From Mogibacterium sp. (GTDB lineage: Bacteria > Bacillota > Clostridia > Peptostreptococcales > Anaerovoracaceae), in assembly GCA_017434025.1 (NCBI GenBank), contig JAFRGC010000003.1:1-49409 (forward strand): 49,409 nucleotides of DNA, in the 5' to 3' direction. The notes under the pieces are model-generated. The model had not been told where the DNA came from, searched no databases, and was given only the letters and a program-made list of their open reading frames with translations. Of the stretch, positions 1 through 8,262 are shown piece after piece. The translations under genes and the position numbers were made by a program. The first letter of the stretch is position 1; each line of letters starts with the position of its first letter.

Positions 1-895
1 ACTCAAGTCCGGTCTGCTCTTCCATGAACCTCCAGGCCATCTCGATTTCTTTCGCGCAGTTCTCGAGAACGGTATCGTCATCGAACTGCATTACCTGTGG
101 CATCGCGAAGAGCGGCTTGTTCATCATCCAGTCCTGAATGATGGATGTACCTACCGAGCTGTCGCAGGCCTCGTTGGTCGTAACCATCGCGACGAATGAA
201 TCAGGAACATCGTCTTCGAGATAGATTCCCGCTTCGGCCTGGCACATCGGGCAAGGGTCACCCGGAAGTCCGTAAGCCTGAACCGCGTCGATGTAATTAA
301 GTACTGTGTGGTTGTTACAGTGGCATGTTACGAAATACGGGATCATCTGTGTTGGCAGGTAATAGCCACCCTGATCCATGTATGGATAGATGACTCCTCC
401 CCATACTGTCTCGTCTGTACCAATCGTCTTAGCTCTGAGATCCGGATCTCCGCCGATGTTGAGGTCTCTGTTGAAGAATCCAGTGATCTGGTACAGGCAT
501 GCGCTTGTGATGCCTCTGAAGTGCCAAGCGGAAGCTTTGAGTGTCTCTCCTCTCATTCCTTCGAGACACCTGTCGAACCAGTGCATTACAGTCAGGTATG
601 TCTGACCCATCCATCTGTATCTCCAGGTTCCTTTGAGGAACTGGATCGCTCCCTTAGGGCCGCCGCCGTAAACCATGAGGTCGTGGACGATCATACCGTA
701 GTTGTACAGCCAGATATTGTTGAAATAGTACATGGTATCCTTGATACCACGCCATTCTCTATGTTTGTAAAGACCTGTCTTAGGGATATACAGGTCACCC
801 AGTCTTCTCTCTCCGTGAGGCTTGCCGTAGACGAAATCTCTTGCAGCCTTCTTGAAGTCGACTTCTTTGAGTTTCTTCAGATCAGGTTTCTTCAT
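1..895 (-). CDS. 2-hydroxyacyl-CoA dehydratase, large-type subunit (partial, C-terminus off the window)
   Basis: Starts at ATG 895-893 (MKKPDLKKLKEVDFKK) and runs off the left edge after about 298 residues. It belongs to the HgdA/HgdB/FldBC family (HGD-D), whose two-subunit [4Fe-4S] enzymes remove water from 2-hydroxyacyl-CoA after ATP-driven one-electron activation. Visible family landmarks are a basic N-terminus, the block GLPGDPCPMCQAEAG and the later NEACDSS, each with cysteines that may ligate the cluster. It follows the 396-aa partner by 2 bp, so both are one transcript. It is a clear paralogue of the 534-aa protein at 5205-6809, which has GIPGDVCPMPEAEAG and NTTCDGS at the same places. 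The substrate cannot be told from sequence. Confidence 0.85.
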   Translation of the reverse strand, partial: MKKPDLKKLKEVDFKKAARDFVYGKPHGERRLGDLYIPKTGLYKHREWRGIKDTMYYFNNIWLYNYGMIVHDLMVYGGGPKGAIQFLKGTWRYRWMGQTYLTVMHWFDRCLEGMRGETLKASAWHFRGITSACLYQITGFFNRDLNIGGDPDLRAKTIGTDETVWGGVIYPYMDQGGYYLPTQMIPYFVTCHCNNHTVLNYIDAVQAYGLPGDPCPMCQAEAGIYLEDDVPDSFVAMVTTNEACDSSVGTSIIQDWMMNKPLFAMPQVMQFDDDTVLENCAKEIEMAWRFMEEQTGLE

Positions 896-897
896 GT

Positions 898-2088
898 CTA
901 CTTAACCTCCTGTATCTTCTTGAGCTCTACGCTCTCAACGAATGCCTGGAATCTGGTTCTGAGCTGCCCGGATGCCGTGTTGATGTACTCTTTCTCGATG
1001 GAGCATACCGGATATCCGAAGTCTCTTGGCAGAACGATCGTATCGATCATTCTCTCAAAGCTCCAGTATTCACAGAACTTGTTGGATTCCACGATGATAC
1101 CGTCTGCATTGTATTCCTTGGCATAATCAGCGAGCACCTTCTTGCGGTGTCTCATCTCCTGCTGCTCCATGAATCTCGCGCACTGGCTTGACAGCAGGTA
1201 ATGTCTGGCGACAGCTGTCAGTGGATCTTCGCCCTCTTTGATGTCAATGTGCTGTCTTGCTTCGAGCGAGCCGTAGCAATGTCTGTCAGCTACTACGAGA
1301 GCTCCGCAGCTTTCGATCAGCTTGATGAAGTCCGGATCGTCGTTCTCGGAACCTGCGAGCAGGACCTTGATCTTGAAGTTTGGCTTGTCGTCAGGCTCTC
1401 TTGTCTTGAGCTCTTCGAGCGTCTCTCTCAGTTTGTCTACTATGAGATACTTAGGGCAAACCATCGATACCAGCGTGATGACACTGAACTCGTAGCCTGT
1501 GATCGTAGGCTTGTCGAGTTTGCGGAAGTTTCCGATCTCTGTGATGATGTCGTTTACCTCGTTGTTGATTTTGATCGCTTTCAGGATCGCCTCATCGGAT
1601 GTGTCGACTCCGAACTCTTTAGCAAGGAAATCGAGAACTTTGATCTTCAGCTGCTTCCTGTAGTGGTCAATGCTGTTCGCGTTCTTCTTGAACGGAACAT
1701 CTGTAAATGAAGTTTTGAACGTTGCGTTGTTGATAACGCCGTCCATGTATTCGAGATGCTCCTGGAATCTGCATGTTACCGTGCAGGTCTCTGTTGCGAG
1801 CTGGGCGTCTATAAAGTTGAATCCGCCCTCCAGAGCTCTCTCGAGAAGTGATCTGCCGTAGTGGCATGTACGTCCGGACATATAGTATGAAGCCATGTCC
1901 GGTGATGTGCACTTAGGCGCTCTCAGTCTTACTGCAAAGCAGCCAGGCAGATCGAGGAGGACTTCAGGCATGAAGTAGCAAGTGTAGCCGAGGCACAGAT
2001 TGCCGTCTTCCTTGCCCTTGCGCACGAGGTCGTTATAGGCCTCCTGCAGCAGGTCCTCGAAGTAGATCAGATGCTTTAAGTCACGCAT
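898..2088 (-). CDS. 2-hydroxyacyl-CoA dehydratase, second subunit
   Basis: 396 residues, HGD-D family, first gene of its operon. Seen: LGYTCYFMPEVLL near residue 33 (family pattern GY.C.y.PeEl), the TCHYGRSLLERALEGGFNF block, VVADRHCYGS and KFCEYWSFERM, giving the conserved cysteines expected for an Fe-S cluster, and the C-terminal SGQLRTRFQAFVES motif. RBS is AGGTG ahead of ATG 2088. It is paralogous to the 400-aa protein at 6809-8011, so the window has two dehydratase pairs. The family acts in amino-acid fermentation (glutamate, phenylalanine, leucine and similar routes) and needs an activator ATPase (HgdC/FldI type), which is not in this window. Confidence 0.87.
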   Translation of the reverse strand: MRDLKHLIYFEDLLQEAYNDLVRKGKEDGNLCLGYTCYFMPEVLLDLPGCFAVRLRAPKCTSPDMASYYMSGRTCHYGRSLLERALEGGFNFIDAQLATETCTVTCRFQEHLEYMDGVINNATFKTSFTDVPFKKNANSIDHYRKQLKIKVLDFLAKEFGVDTSDEAILKAIKINNEVNDIITEIGNFRKLDKPTITGYEFSVITLVSMVCPKYLIVDKLRETLEELKTREPDDKPNFKIKVLLAGSENDDPDFIKLIESCGALVVADRHCYGSLEARQHIDIKEGEDPLTAVARHYLLSSQCARFMEQQEMRHRKKVLADYAKEYNADGIIVESNKFCEYWSFERMIDTIVLPRDFGYPVCSIEKEYINTASGQLRTRFQAFVESVELKKIQEVK

Positions 2089-2203
2089 TATGTGTCACCT
2101 TCCCTCTCATTGAGCAATATCTGTTTTATATGCGGTTAGCCTGTCCAGGCGGTCAGCCATCTTGGTTCAGGGCACACTAAGCCACATATATACTATTGGT
2201 ATA

Positions 2204-2233
2204 ATTTTAATGCCTTTGTTATATTTGTGTCAA
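2204..2233 (-). promoter_or_regulatory. Promoter of the first dehydratase operon
   Basis: Minus strand TTGACA (2233-2228), 18-bp spacer, TAAAAT (2209-2204): a near-consensus housekeeping promoter. It leaves a leader of about 105 nt before ATG 2088. The rest of the 347-bp gap 2089-2435 holds this promoter, AT-rich sequence and the panE-side terminator; I see no small gene in it. Confidence 0.7.
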
Positions 2234-2378
2234 CGGAAATGGCATCCCTCTATGGGGGATTTCAGCTATTTTTTGTATTTTTTCCGTACTTGCTTTTACC
2301 AGCTGGTCAGCATCTTCTATATAGGGTCGGAAGGCACCTGTTTGACACAATTTACAGTTACCATTCGGACAAAATAAG

Positions 2379-2415
2379 AGGGATCTGCGGAGAGATTCTT
2401 CATCCGCAGATCCCT
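2379..2415 (-). terminator. Intrinsic terminator after the panE-like gene
   Basis: A 13-bp perfect inverted repeat (AGGGATCTGCGGA / TCCGCAGATCCCT) with an 11-nt loop lies 20 bp past the stop of the minus-strand reductase. In the minus direction it is followed by a modest T-rich stretch (CTTATTTTG). Confidence 0.7.
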
Positions 2416-2435
2416 GTTCAGTTCCTGTCTGATCT

Positions 2436-3422
2436 CTATTTCAGTTTGCCCAGATACACATCTTCTTTGATGCGCATGATCGAGTAGAGCATGTCGATGA
2501 ACGGAGCGTTCACGCCGTTCTTCTCCGCCAGCCTTTTGATGTATCCGGCGATATATTCGTTCTCCGTCGGGCGGCTTTTGATGACGTCCTCGAGCATGGA
2601 AGTAAGTTTGGACTCCTTGTAGCTCATGAAGTAATGCATGACGTCGGCGATATCAGCTTCCGTGATCAGCACATCTTCTGTGGCAGCGACGAATTTGTAC
2701 TCCTGCATGATGGTGCGCGCTACTTTCTGGGCTTCGCGCGAATGCTTGAACATCGCGTAGTCAAGGTCGGTGAGTGCCGTCAGCGCATTGCCGGAAACGT
2801 TGAGCATCAGTTTGCACCAGATCGCGTGTCTGATGTCGTCCTCGAGCTCGCACGGAACGCCTGCGTCGCGGATCACATCGTATACCGCTCTGGCATATCC
2901 CTTAAGGCCTGTAAAATTCTTGCCGAGATGATACACTCCGGGATTCTGATACACGATATCATTCCCATAGATCCTGGTGTTCGGCCCCTGAACGAATCCT
3001 TCGAGCACGATGTTCTCCGGCAGATGCTCGCGCAGATAATCATAGGAGAACAGTCCGTTCTGGAGCGGCAGTATGACAGTGTCAGGGCTGATCATACCTC
3101 TGATCTCGCTGACTGTCTCTTCGATGCTGTAGTTCTTGACGCATATGAAGAGAATGTCGACCTGCTCGCCTTCGTATGTGGCAGGCGTGATGACCTTAGG
3201 CTTGAACGGTTCTCCGTTGATATGTATCTTGCCGCTGCTGAGTCTGGCTGCATGCGCTTCGTCGGACAGCAGCGCAAATCTGTCGCCGTAATGCCGGTAA
3301 AGCATGTGTGCGAGCGGTGATCCTGTCGCGCCGAGTCCGATCACAGCGATCAGGCCATCGCCTTTCTGCAGTTCCGGTGCGTTTGGCGTATCTATACGAG
3401 ATATTGTACCGTTGGTTTCCAT
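2436..3422 (-). CDS. Ketopantoate reductase family (PanE/ApbA-like) oxidoreductase
   Basis: 328 residues. Residues ~24-40 carry the Rossmann motif IGLGATGSPLA, followed by CVKNY (family Lys), LPLQNGL and the helical C-terminal domain with WCKLMLNVSGNALTAL, holding the catalytic Lys and Asn of ketopantoate reductases. PanE makes D-pantoate with NADPH for CoA synthesis. The same fold also includes D-2-hydroxyacid dehydrogenases such as D-mandelate dehydrogenase, so a role in reducing a 2-oxo acid to a 2-hydroxy acid is possible given that it sits between two 2-hydroxyacyl-CoA dehydratase operons (inference). No panB/panC neighbours. RBS GAGGAG lies 6 nt before the ATG. The N-terminal ~20 residues before the Rossmann strand are longer than usual. 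Confidence 0.8.
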   Translation of the reverse strand: METNGTISRIDTPNAPELQKGDGLIAVIGLGATGSPLAHMLYRHYGDRFALLSDEAHAARLSSGKIHINGEPFKPKVITPATYEGEQVDILFICVKNYSIEETVSEIRGMISPDTVILPLQNGLFSYDYLREHLPENIVLEGFVQGPNTRIYGNDIVYQNPGVYHLGKNFTGLKGYARAVYDVIRDAGVPCELEDDIRHAIWCKLMLNVSGNALTALTDLDYAMFKHSREAQKVARTIMQEYKFVAATEDVLITEADIADVMHYFMSYKESKLTSMLEDVIKSRPTENEYIAGYIKRLAEKNGVNAPFIDMLYSIMRIKEDVYLGKLK

Positions 3423-3459
3423 GGCACGCTCCTCTTCAGATCATTGTAGTAATGAGATG

Positions 3460-3488
3460 TAGACCTCACTTCTCTGAAATATTATAAT
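3460..3488 (+). promoter_or_regulatory. Promoter for the His-rich protein gene
   Basis: TAGACC (3460-3465), 17-bp spacer, perfect TATAAT (3483-3488). It lies 36 bp before the ATG, in the short gap divergent from the PanE-like gene. Confidence 0.6.
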
Positions 3489-3524
3489 AAATGCAGCAAA
3501 AAATCCACAAGAGGGGGTAATCCT

Positions 3525-3842
3525 ATGTGCAACAGCGATCACGAACACACTGAATGCCACGCCCACACTCATGAACATGAGCACGGCGGCCACTCACACG
3601 TACACACTCACGCGGACGGAACGGTCCACAGTCACAGCCATGCGGCAGCATCGTCTCCTGAGGAGGCTCTGGCTCTGCTCACATATATGCTCAGCCACAA
3701 CCGCCATCACGCAGAGGAACTGCACGATCTCGGACACTGCTTCGATGAAGTCGTCAGCGATCTGATCCACCAGGCAGTCGATAAACTCGGCGAGAGCAAC
3801 GATCTCATCGAGCAGGCACTGTCACTGATCAAGAACGCATGA
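3525..3842 (+). CDS. Histidine-rich probable metal-binding protein
   Basis: 105 residues. The first 39 residues hold 14 histidines, mostly as HxH repeats (positions 6-8, 12-20, 23-29, 35-39) plus Cys2 and Cys11. A C-terminal helical domain follows with further histidines (SHNRHH, LHDLGHC). No signal peptide or membrane segment, so likely cytoplasmic. Such His tracts bind Ni, Zn or Co, as in HypB, CooJ and ZIP/CDF transporter loops; I do not recognise the C-terminal domain. RBS GAGGGGG. The downstream lipoprotein gene starts 84 bp later with no clear terminator between, so the two may be co-transcribed. A storage or buffering role is inference. Confidence 0.75.
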   Translation: MCNSDHEHTECHAHTHEHEHGGHSHVHTHADGTVHSHSHAAASSPEEALALLTYMLSHNRHHAEELHDLGHCFDEVVSDLIHQAVDKLGESNDLIEQALSLIKNA

Positions 3843-3926
3843 TAACACTTTGGGGCTTGTGCTGGAATGCTCGGCACCCATTAAATAGCTGGGGGGCGTA
3901 TTTTCCATACCAAGGAGGAATTTAGC

Positions 3927-5000
3927 ATGAAGAAGAAACTATTAGCTATCGTTATGATGTTTGCCATGACTCTGTTCCTGGCTGCATGCGGAGGCGCCGA
4001 AGGTGTCAAAGAAACGACTCTGCCTGAGTCGACGGCTGAGCCTAACGCGGGAGTCCTCGAAGTCGTATTTGCCGCACCGGAAGGCTGGACCGTTTCTGAC
4101 GTTTTCCCTGGCAGTACCATGCAATTCACTAATTCGGATTCAGCATTTACTCTGAGCTTGTCTTCATTAACAGAAAGAGATATCAGCACGATGGAGGGCG
4201 AGGACAGCTCCCTGAGTGTTCAAGAATACTATGAAAAATATCACATCCCTACCGAAGAAACTCTGAAAGACTATGACGGAGAATTCTCAACAGTTAAAGT
4301 ATGCGGTACAGACGGACTTTACTTCAAGTCAAGGCGCGGGGCAGACGGATTTATCTCCATAGGCACATCCTGGATATACAACAATGTTATCTATTCACTG
4401 GGAATGTTTAACCCTGACGCATATGATGATCAGGGCAATGTCAAGGAAGGCGCTGTGACAATAAGCGACGATGAGATCGCCCTGTATGAGAGTGCTCTTG
4501 CCAGTGTCAAGCCTGGTGACGGAACAGCATATTCCGGAGAAGTTCCGACGGAAGAGTCGATCGGATCTTTCACATATGATATTCCGGAAGGATTTACAGC
4601 AGATCCAACTGATATCTGGAAAAACGGCGTCACCTTCCACAAAGATGGCAGCGATGTTACTTTGGATCTGTACTATACCGGTGAAGATGATCTCGACCAA
4701 GTCACAATGGGCAACGGTAAGAATCCAACTTCTGCAGAGGAGTATTTCAACAGCATGGCCGACTGGGGAGAGCCTACAACGATAGCCGGCTTCAAAGGCA
4801 CTATCGAGAACACCCCGGATGATGATGGTGCTCTCTATTACGCTTCCGCAAGATTCCTTGCAGATGATGGCGTCTATGAGATATCCATGAGTACAAATGC
4901 GTGGGACGACAATGGTGATCTCAAAGAAGACGCAGCGTCCCTGTCTGATGAAGACATCGCGACATTCAATGCATTCGTGGAATCGGTCAGGAAGAAATAG
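3927..5000 (+). CDS. Putative lipoprotein with two repeated domains
   Basis: 357 residues. The signal peptide ends in the lipobox LAAC (Cys21), so it should be an anchored extracytoplasmic lipoprotein. The mature part has two related halves, about 47-198 and 209-357. Each starts with an FxxPEGW / YDIPEGF strand and ends with a matching block: AYDDQGNVKEGAVTISDDEI then ALASVK in the first, AWDDNGDLKEDAASLSDEDI then AFVESVR in the second. The acidic DxDG-like segments suggest possible cation contacts, but I see no catalytic motif and do not recognise the family. RBS AAGGAGG. A good terminator follows at 5044. Confidence 0.75.
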   Translation: MKKKLLAIVMMFAMTLFLAACGGAEGVKETTLPESTAEPNAGVLEVVFAAPEGWTVSDVFPGSTMQFTNSDSAFTLSLSSLTERDISTMEGEDSSLSVQEYYEKYHIPTEETLKDYDGEFSTVKVCGTDGLYFKSRRGADGFISIGTSWIYNNVIYSLGMFNPDAYDDQGNVKEGAVTISDDEIALYESALASVKPGDGTAYSGEVPTEESIGSFTYDIPEGFTADPTDIWKNGVTFHKDGSDVTLDLYYTGEDDLDQVTMGNGKNPTSAEEYFNSMADWGEPTTIAGFKGTIENTPDDDGALYYASARFLADDGVYEISMSTNAWDDNGDLKEDAASLSDEDIATFNAFVESVRKK

Positions 5001-5043
5001 GCGCGGGTAGACGAGATATAGAATTAAAACAGCAGAAGGAAAG

Positions 5044-5078
5044 CAGGGTGCCCAGCAGATAAATCGGGCACCCTGTTT
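5044..5078 (+). terminator. Terminator after the lipoprotein gene
   Basis: 10-bp perfect stem CAGGGTGCCC / GGGCACCCTG with a 12-nt loop, then a short TTT. It lies 43 bp after the stop. The rest of 5001-5204 has no gene; it contains two copies of GCGCATCGTCTGC (5120-5132 and 5144-5156) of unknown meaning. Confidence 0.65.
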
Positions 5079-5204
5079 AAGTGCAGAGTATAAGTGCAGA
5101 AATGTTTTATGCCTCAACAGCGCATCGTCTGCAAGTATCGATCGCGCATCGTCTGCGAACTTTGTCTGCGCATGTCAGCCGCGCACGTTTTTCTTACGCG
5201 CTGT

Positions 5205-6809
5205 CTACCACATGTTCTCGTCCGGAATATTCTCGAGTGATGGGTCGAGTGGTTCTTCGCGGAGGACGGTTCTCATGTACTGGCTGAACTCATCGCGGAT
5301 CGCCTGACGTGTGTATACGCGAGGGTCGCAGAGGTCGTGGCAAACCCAAACTACATGGATGCCGCGCTCGCGTCCCTGTTCTTCGAACATTCCGTGCAGT
5401 CCGTCGAGGGCTTTGCACGACATGTGCTCCCACATCATTACCATATCAGCGTTCATCTTCTCGCAGAACTCCCAGAGCTCGTCGACGAGGACTTTGTATC
5501 CGCCGTGTGTACGGTTACGCATGATCATGTTCTCATTGAGCCATGCCATATCGTAGTATGCTTTCTCTCTGTTCTCCGGAGTGTCATCTTCGGAGATCAT
5601 GCTGGTGTTGACCATCGAAAGCATATCTGTCAGCGGGAGTACGCCCCAGCAGTTGATCATCCAGTAGAGCATATGGATGTTGTACTGCGGCTGAACGCCC
5701 CAGATGATGCATCTGTGCCTGTATTCAGGCGCCATCATGGTCTTTCTCTTATATCCGCGCTGTACGAGCTTGGTGATCTTCTTGTCGATCGGTGGGAATT
5801 CCGCCGATCTGCCGCAGTTGCCCATGTAGTTCGTATCGTTGTACAGCGAGAATACCGATCCGACGAACTGCGGATAATCGGTGCAGTTGATGTCCAGCCA
5901 CTCCTGGCGGTGACGCGTCGCGTCATTGACTCTTGCGGCGCACTCGAAGTAGCGCTTCCAGTTCCACTTCTCGCCTGCATGCTCTTCGACGAACTTGTTC
6001 GCAGCCTTGATATCGTTCGCTGCATAATCCTGAACATCGTCCTCGCGGTGACGCATCGGAGCAGCGAGCTGGAATGTAGGGATACCGTATTCTCTCTCAA
6101 GTCTGCTTGCGATAACTCCGTTGCCCATCAGTGAGCCGTCGCATGTGGTGTTGACCTGAACAGCGCAGCAACCGAGTACGGCAAAGTCATCGTCGATCGA
6201 GATGCCGGCCTCCGCCTCAGGCATCGGGCATACATCGCCCGGGATACCGAATTCCTGTGCGACGTCGAGATAATGTGTCGTCGAGTACTGCGTCAGGAGG
6301 TTCGCTACGAACATGGTCGGGACCTCTCTGAGGATCGCTTTGGTCTCGTCAAATCCCATCATGAACGCTGTCATCGCGTTCTCGTCAGTCAGTACGCAGT
6401 GGCGGGAATACTCTTCATCGTTGCCGGTCCTGCGGTCGCCTCTGAAGATGTTGTCCATCGTCTTGGCAACGTCGTAGATGACAAAATTCATAGCGGTATG
6501 CGTAATGCGCAGCGGCTCATCGCGCAGACCCATCGTGAATTTGTCCATCATGTGCGGAACTGCCAGATAGTTCGCCATCCATCTATAGCGGAACATGGCT
6601 TTGACATTGCGAGGTTTGACGATAAACTTCGCAAGGATCGACATGATGTACAGCCATCTTGTGTAATCATACAGGGTGTCCTTGACGCCTCTCCACTCAC
6701 GTCTTCTCATGACCTTGCTCTTGCCGTTGGTCGGATAGAGCTTGCCAAGATTCTGATCGCCCTTGCGTCTCTTAGGGTTGGTGATCTTCTTAACCTGTTT
6801 GAATGCCAT
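5205..6809 (-). CDS. 2-hydroxyacyl-CoA dehydratase, large-type subunit
   Basis: 534 residues, HGD-D family and longer than typical ~430-480-aa subunits. Seen: basic N-terminus (KKITNPKRRKGD), GIPGDVCPMPEAEAG near 190, CCAVQVNTTCDGS with several cysteines, and a C-terminal half with YRHRCIIWGVQP and SCKALDGLHGM. The start codon shares one base with the stop of the upstream 400-aa subunit (TAATG), with GGAGGT inside the upstream gene, so the two are translationally coupled. It should form the Fe-S catalytic core with that partner. Paralogue of the partial gene at 1-895. Substrate unknown. Confidence 0.87.
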   Translation of the reverse strand: MAFKQVKKITNPKRRKGDQNLGKLYPTNGKSKVMRRREWRGVKDTLYDYTRWLYIMSILAKFIVKPRNVKAMFRYRWMANYLAVPHMMDKFTMGLRDEPLRITHTAMNFVIYDVAKTMDNIFRGDRRTGNDEEYSRHCVLTDENAMTAFMMGFDETKAILREVPTMFVANLLTQYSTTHYLDVAQEFGIPGDVCPMPEAEAGISIDDDFAVLGCCAVQVNTTCDGSLMGNGVIASRLEREYGIPTFQLAAPMRHREDDVQDYAANDIKAANKFVEEHAGEKWNWKRYFECAARVNDATRHRQEWLDINCTDYPQFVGSVFSLYNDTNYMGNCGRSAEFPPIDKKITKLVQRGYKRKTMMAPEYRHRCIIWGVQPQYNIHMLYWMINCWGVLPLTDMLSMVNTSMISEDDTPENREKAYYDMAWLNENMIMRNRTHGGYKVLVDELWEFCEKMNADMVMMWEHMSCKALDGLHGMFEEQGRERGIHVVWVCHDLCDPRVYTRQAIRDEFSQYMRTVLREEPLDPSLENIPDENMW

Positions 6810-8011
6810 TACCTGTCACCTCCCTGGAGTTTCTTGATCTCAATGCTCTCAACAAATGCCTGGATACGCGTACGCATCTGCCCTGCACCTGAAGCGATAT
6901 TGTACGGTCTGTCTACCGAAAGTACCGGGAAACCATAGTCTTCGCGGAGCATGTGGGATCCGAGCATTCTCTCGTAAGCCCACGGATCGCAGAATTTGAC
7001 CTGCTCGTAGATGATACCGTCCGCACGGTATTCCTTCGCGACATCGTTCACGTATTTCTTGCGGCCGTAGACTTTGTCCATGTTCATCATACGCGGGCAC
7101 TGTCCCCAGTATACATAGTGGCGGCAGACCTGTGTCAGGATGTCCTCATCGGAATCCTTGTCGATGACGATCGGCTCTCTGCCCGGGAACGATCCGAAGC
7201 AGTATCTGTCTGCGCAAACGTAAGTATCGCAGCCTTCGATCAGCTTGATGAATGCAACATCGTCGACTTCCGATCCGACGACCATGACGCGCGCGCGCCA
7301 CTTCTTGCCGTCCGGCTCTCTCATTTTGACTTCTTCGAGCGTCTCTCTGAGCTTGTCGATCACCAGATATTTCGGCGCGACATAGGTCGCAAGCGTAAAT
7401 ACTGCGAATTCGTAGCCTGTGATTCTCGGATCGTCCTCCTTGCGGAACTCGCCGAGTTCTCTGAGCAGGCGGCAGACTTCGTTATGTTCTTCTACTGCTT
7501 TGAGGATCGCCTCGTCGGAGATATCGATGCCGTAATTCTCGTGCAGCGGCTTGAGAATGTGGTTCTTGCACTGCAGCACCAGCAGATCGACACCGTTCTC
7601 ATCTGCCTTGAGCGGAATCTCCATGAACTGGTAGAAGAAATTCTTCTTGCCTTCATTCATGGTATTCAGCAGATACATGTTCTCAGCTGCGCGGTTCATC
7701 ATCGTGCATCCGTCTGCCGCGATGAGACAGTCTGCGAAGTTGAATCCTCCCTCGATCGCTCTCTCCAGAAGCGCGCGGCTCGTCTCGCACAGGAGATTGG
7801 TCATGTAATATGTCGCAATGTCCAGCGAGCCGGAATTAGGCGCAAAAAGACGAACCGAGAACGCGTTGCCCAGGTTCATGAGCGGCTCCGGCAGGTTCTC
7901 GCATGTGAACGCTGCACAGATCTTGCCGTCAGCCTTAGCCTGTTCGATCAGTTCGTTGTTGGCATTCTGGAGGAGGTCCTCAAAGTACAAAAGATGCTTG
8001 AGATCTTTCAT
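6809..8011 (-). CDS. 2-hydroxyacyl-CoA dehydratase, second subunit
   Basis: 400 residues, paralogue of the protein at 898-2088: MKDLKHLLYFEDLLQ against MRDLKHLIYFEDLLQ, EGGFNFADC against EGGFNFIDA, and the same GQMRTRIQAFVESIE end. Cysteines in FTCENLP, DCLIAADGCT, DTYVCADRYC and KFCDPW are candidate Fe-S ligands. First gene of the second dehydratase operon; RBS AGAGGTG. Compared with the paralogue the cysteine pattern of the middle region differs (one has TETCTVTC, the other AADGCTMM), which may mean different substrates or cluster environments. Confidence 0.87.
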   Translation of the reverse strand: MKDLKHLLYFEDLLQNANNELIEQAKADGKICAAFTCENLPEPLMNLGNAFSVRLFAPNSGSLDIATYYMTNLLCETSRALLERAIEGGFNFADCLIAADGCTMMNRAAENMYLLNTMNEGKKNFFYQFMEIPLKADENGVDLLVLQCKNHILKPLHENYGIDISDEAILKAVEEHNEVCRLLRELGEFRKEDDPRITGYEFAVFTLATYVAPKYLVIDKLRETLEEVKMREPDGKKWRARVMVVGSEVDDVAFIKLIEGCDTYVCADRYCFGSFPGREPIVIDKDSDEDILTQVCRHYVYWGQCPRMMNMDKVYGRKKYVNDVAKEYRADGIIYEQVKFCDPWAYERMLGSHMLREDYGFPVLSVDRPYNIASGAGQMRTRIQAFVESIEIKKLQGGDR

Positions 8012-8053
8012 AGAACACCTCTTTCTTATTTCCCTCTCTCATAGATGCAAAAA

Positions 8054-8097
8054 TCGTATTTCGGTTCCCGTAGCACTATGGCGGTTCCGAAATACGA
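8054..8097 (-). promoter_or_regulatory. Leader hairpin with U-run: candidate attenuator of the second dehydratase operon
   Basis: Perfect 11-bp inverted repeat TCGTATTTCGG / CCGAAATACGA (8054-8064, 8087-8097). An inner CCG/CGG pair could extend it. In the minus direction it is followed at once by TTTTT (8053-8049), the form of an intrinsic terminator. It begins about 14 nt after the predicted transcription start and ends about 40 nt before ATG 8011, so it lies wholly in the leader. Conditional termination is inference; it could instead be a stabilising 5' hairpin or an operator. Confidence 0.6.
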
Positions 8098-8117
8098 CTC
8101 CCGTTACCTTTGTTAAA

Positions 8118-8146
8118 AGTGTAACTCTAGGAAGTTGTTTTTTCAA
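8118..8146 (-). promoter_or_regulatory. Promoter of the second dehydratase operon
   Basis: Minus strand TTGAAA (8146-8141), 17-bp spacer, TACACT (8123-8118), followed by the leader hairpin. No competing strong promoter was seen between here and ATG 8011. Confidence 0.55.
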
Positions 8147-8262
8147 GAACTAATGGCTGCGGGTCATTCATTTTCCTCCTTGCGGGTTGCGCGGCCTTCC
8201 GATAGATGGCAAAATGATTTGTATCAGAAACAGGCGGTATCGCGGGGAGGAAGGACAATTCC

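Noticed and set aside
2162-2487. Two overlapping plus-strand frames in the 2089-2435 gap
   Set aside because: No RBS, hydrophobic shadow-like sequence, crossing a promoter and a terminator of the other strand.
5120-5156. Possible small repeat array (GCGCATCGTCTGC twice)
   Set aside because: Only two copies with 11 bp between; no third full copy, so not an array or CRISPR.
5264-5273. GGACGGTTCT as a second copy of the palindrome at 31229
   Set aside because: Inside a coding region, with no flanking inverted repeat; chance 10-mer.
6953-8044. Long open frame (363 codons) on the plus strand
   Set aside because: Antisense shadow of the dehydratase subunit at 6809-8011, which has clear family motifs; the plus-strand protein has no recognisable pattern.
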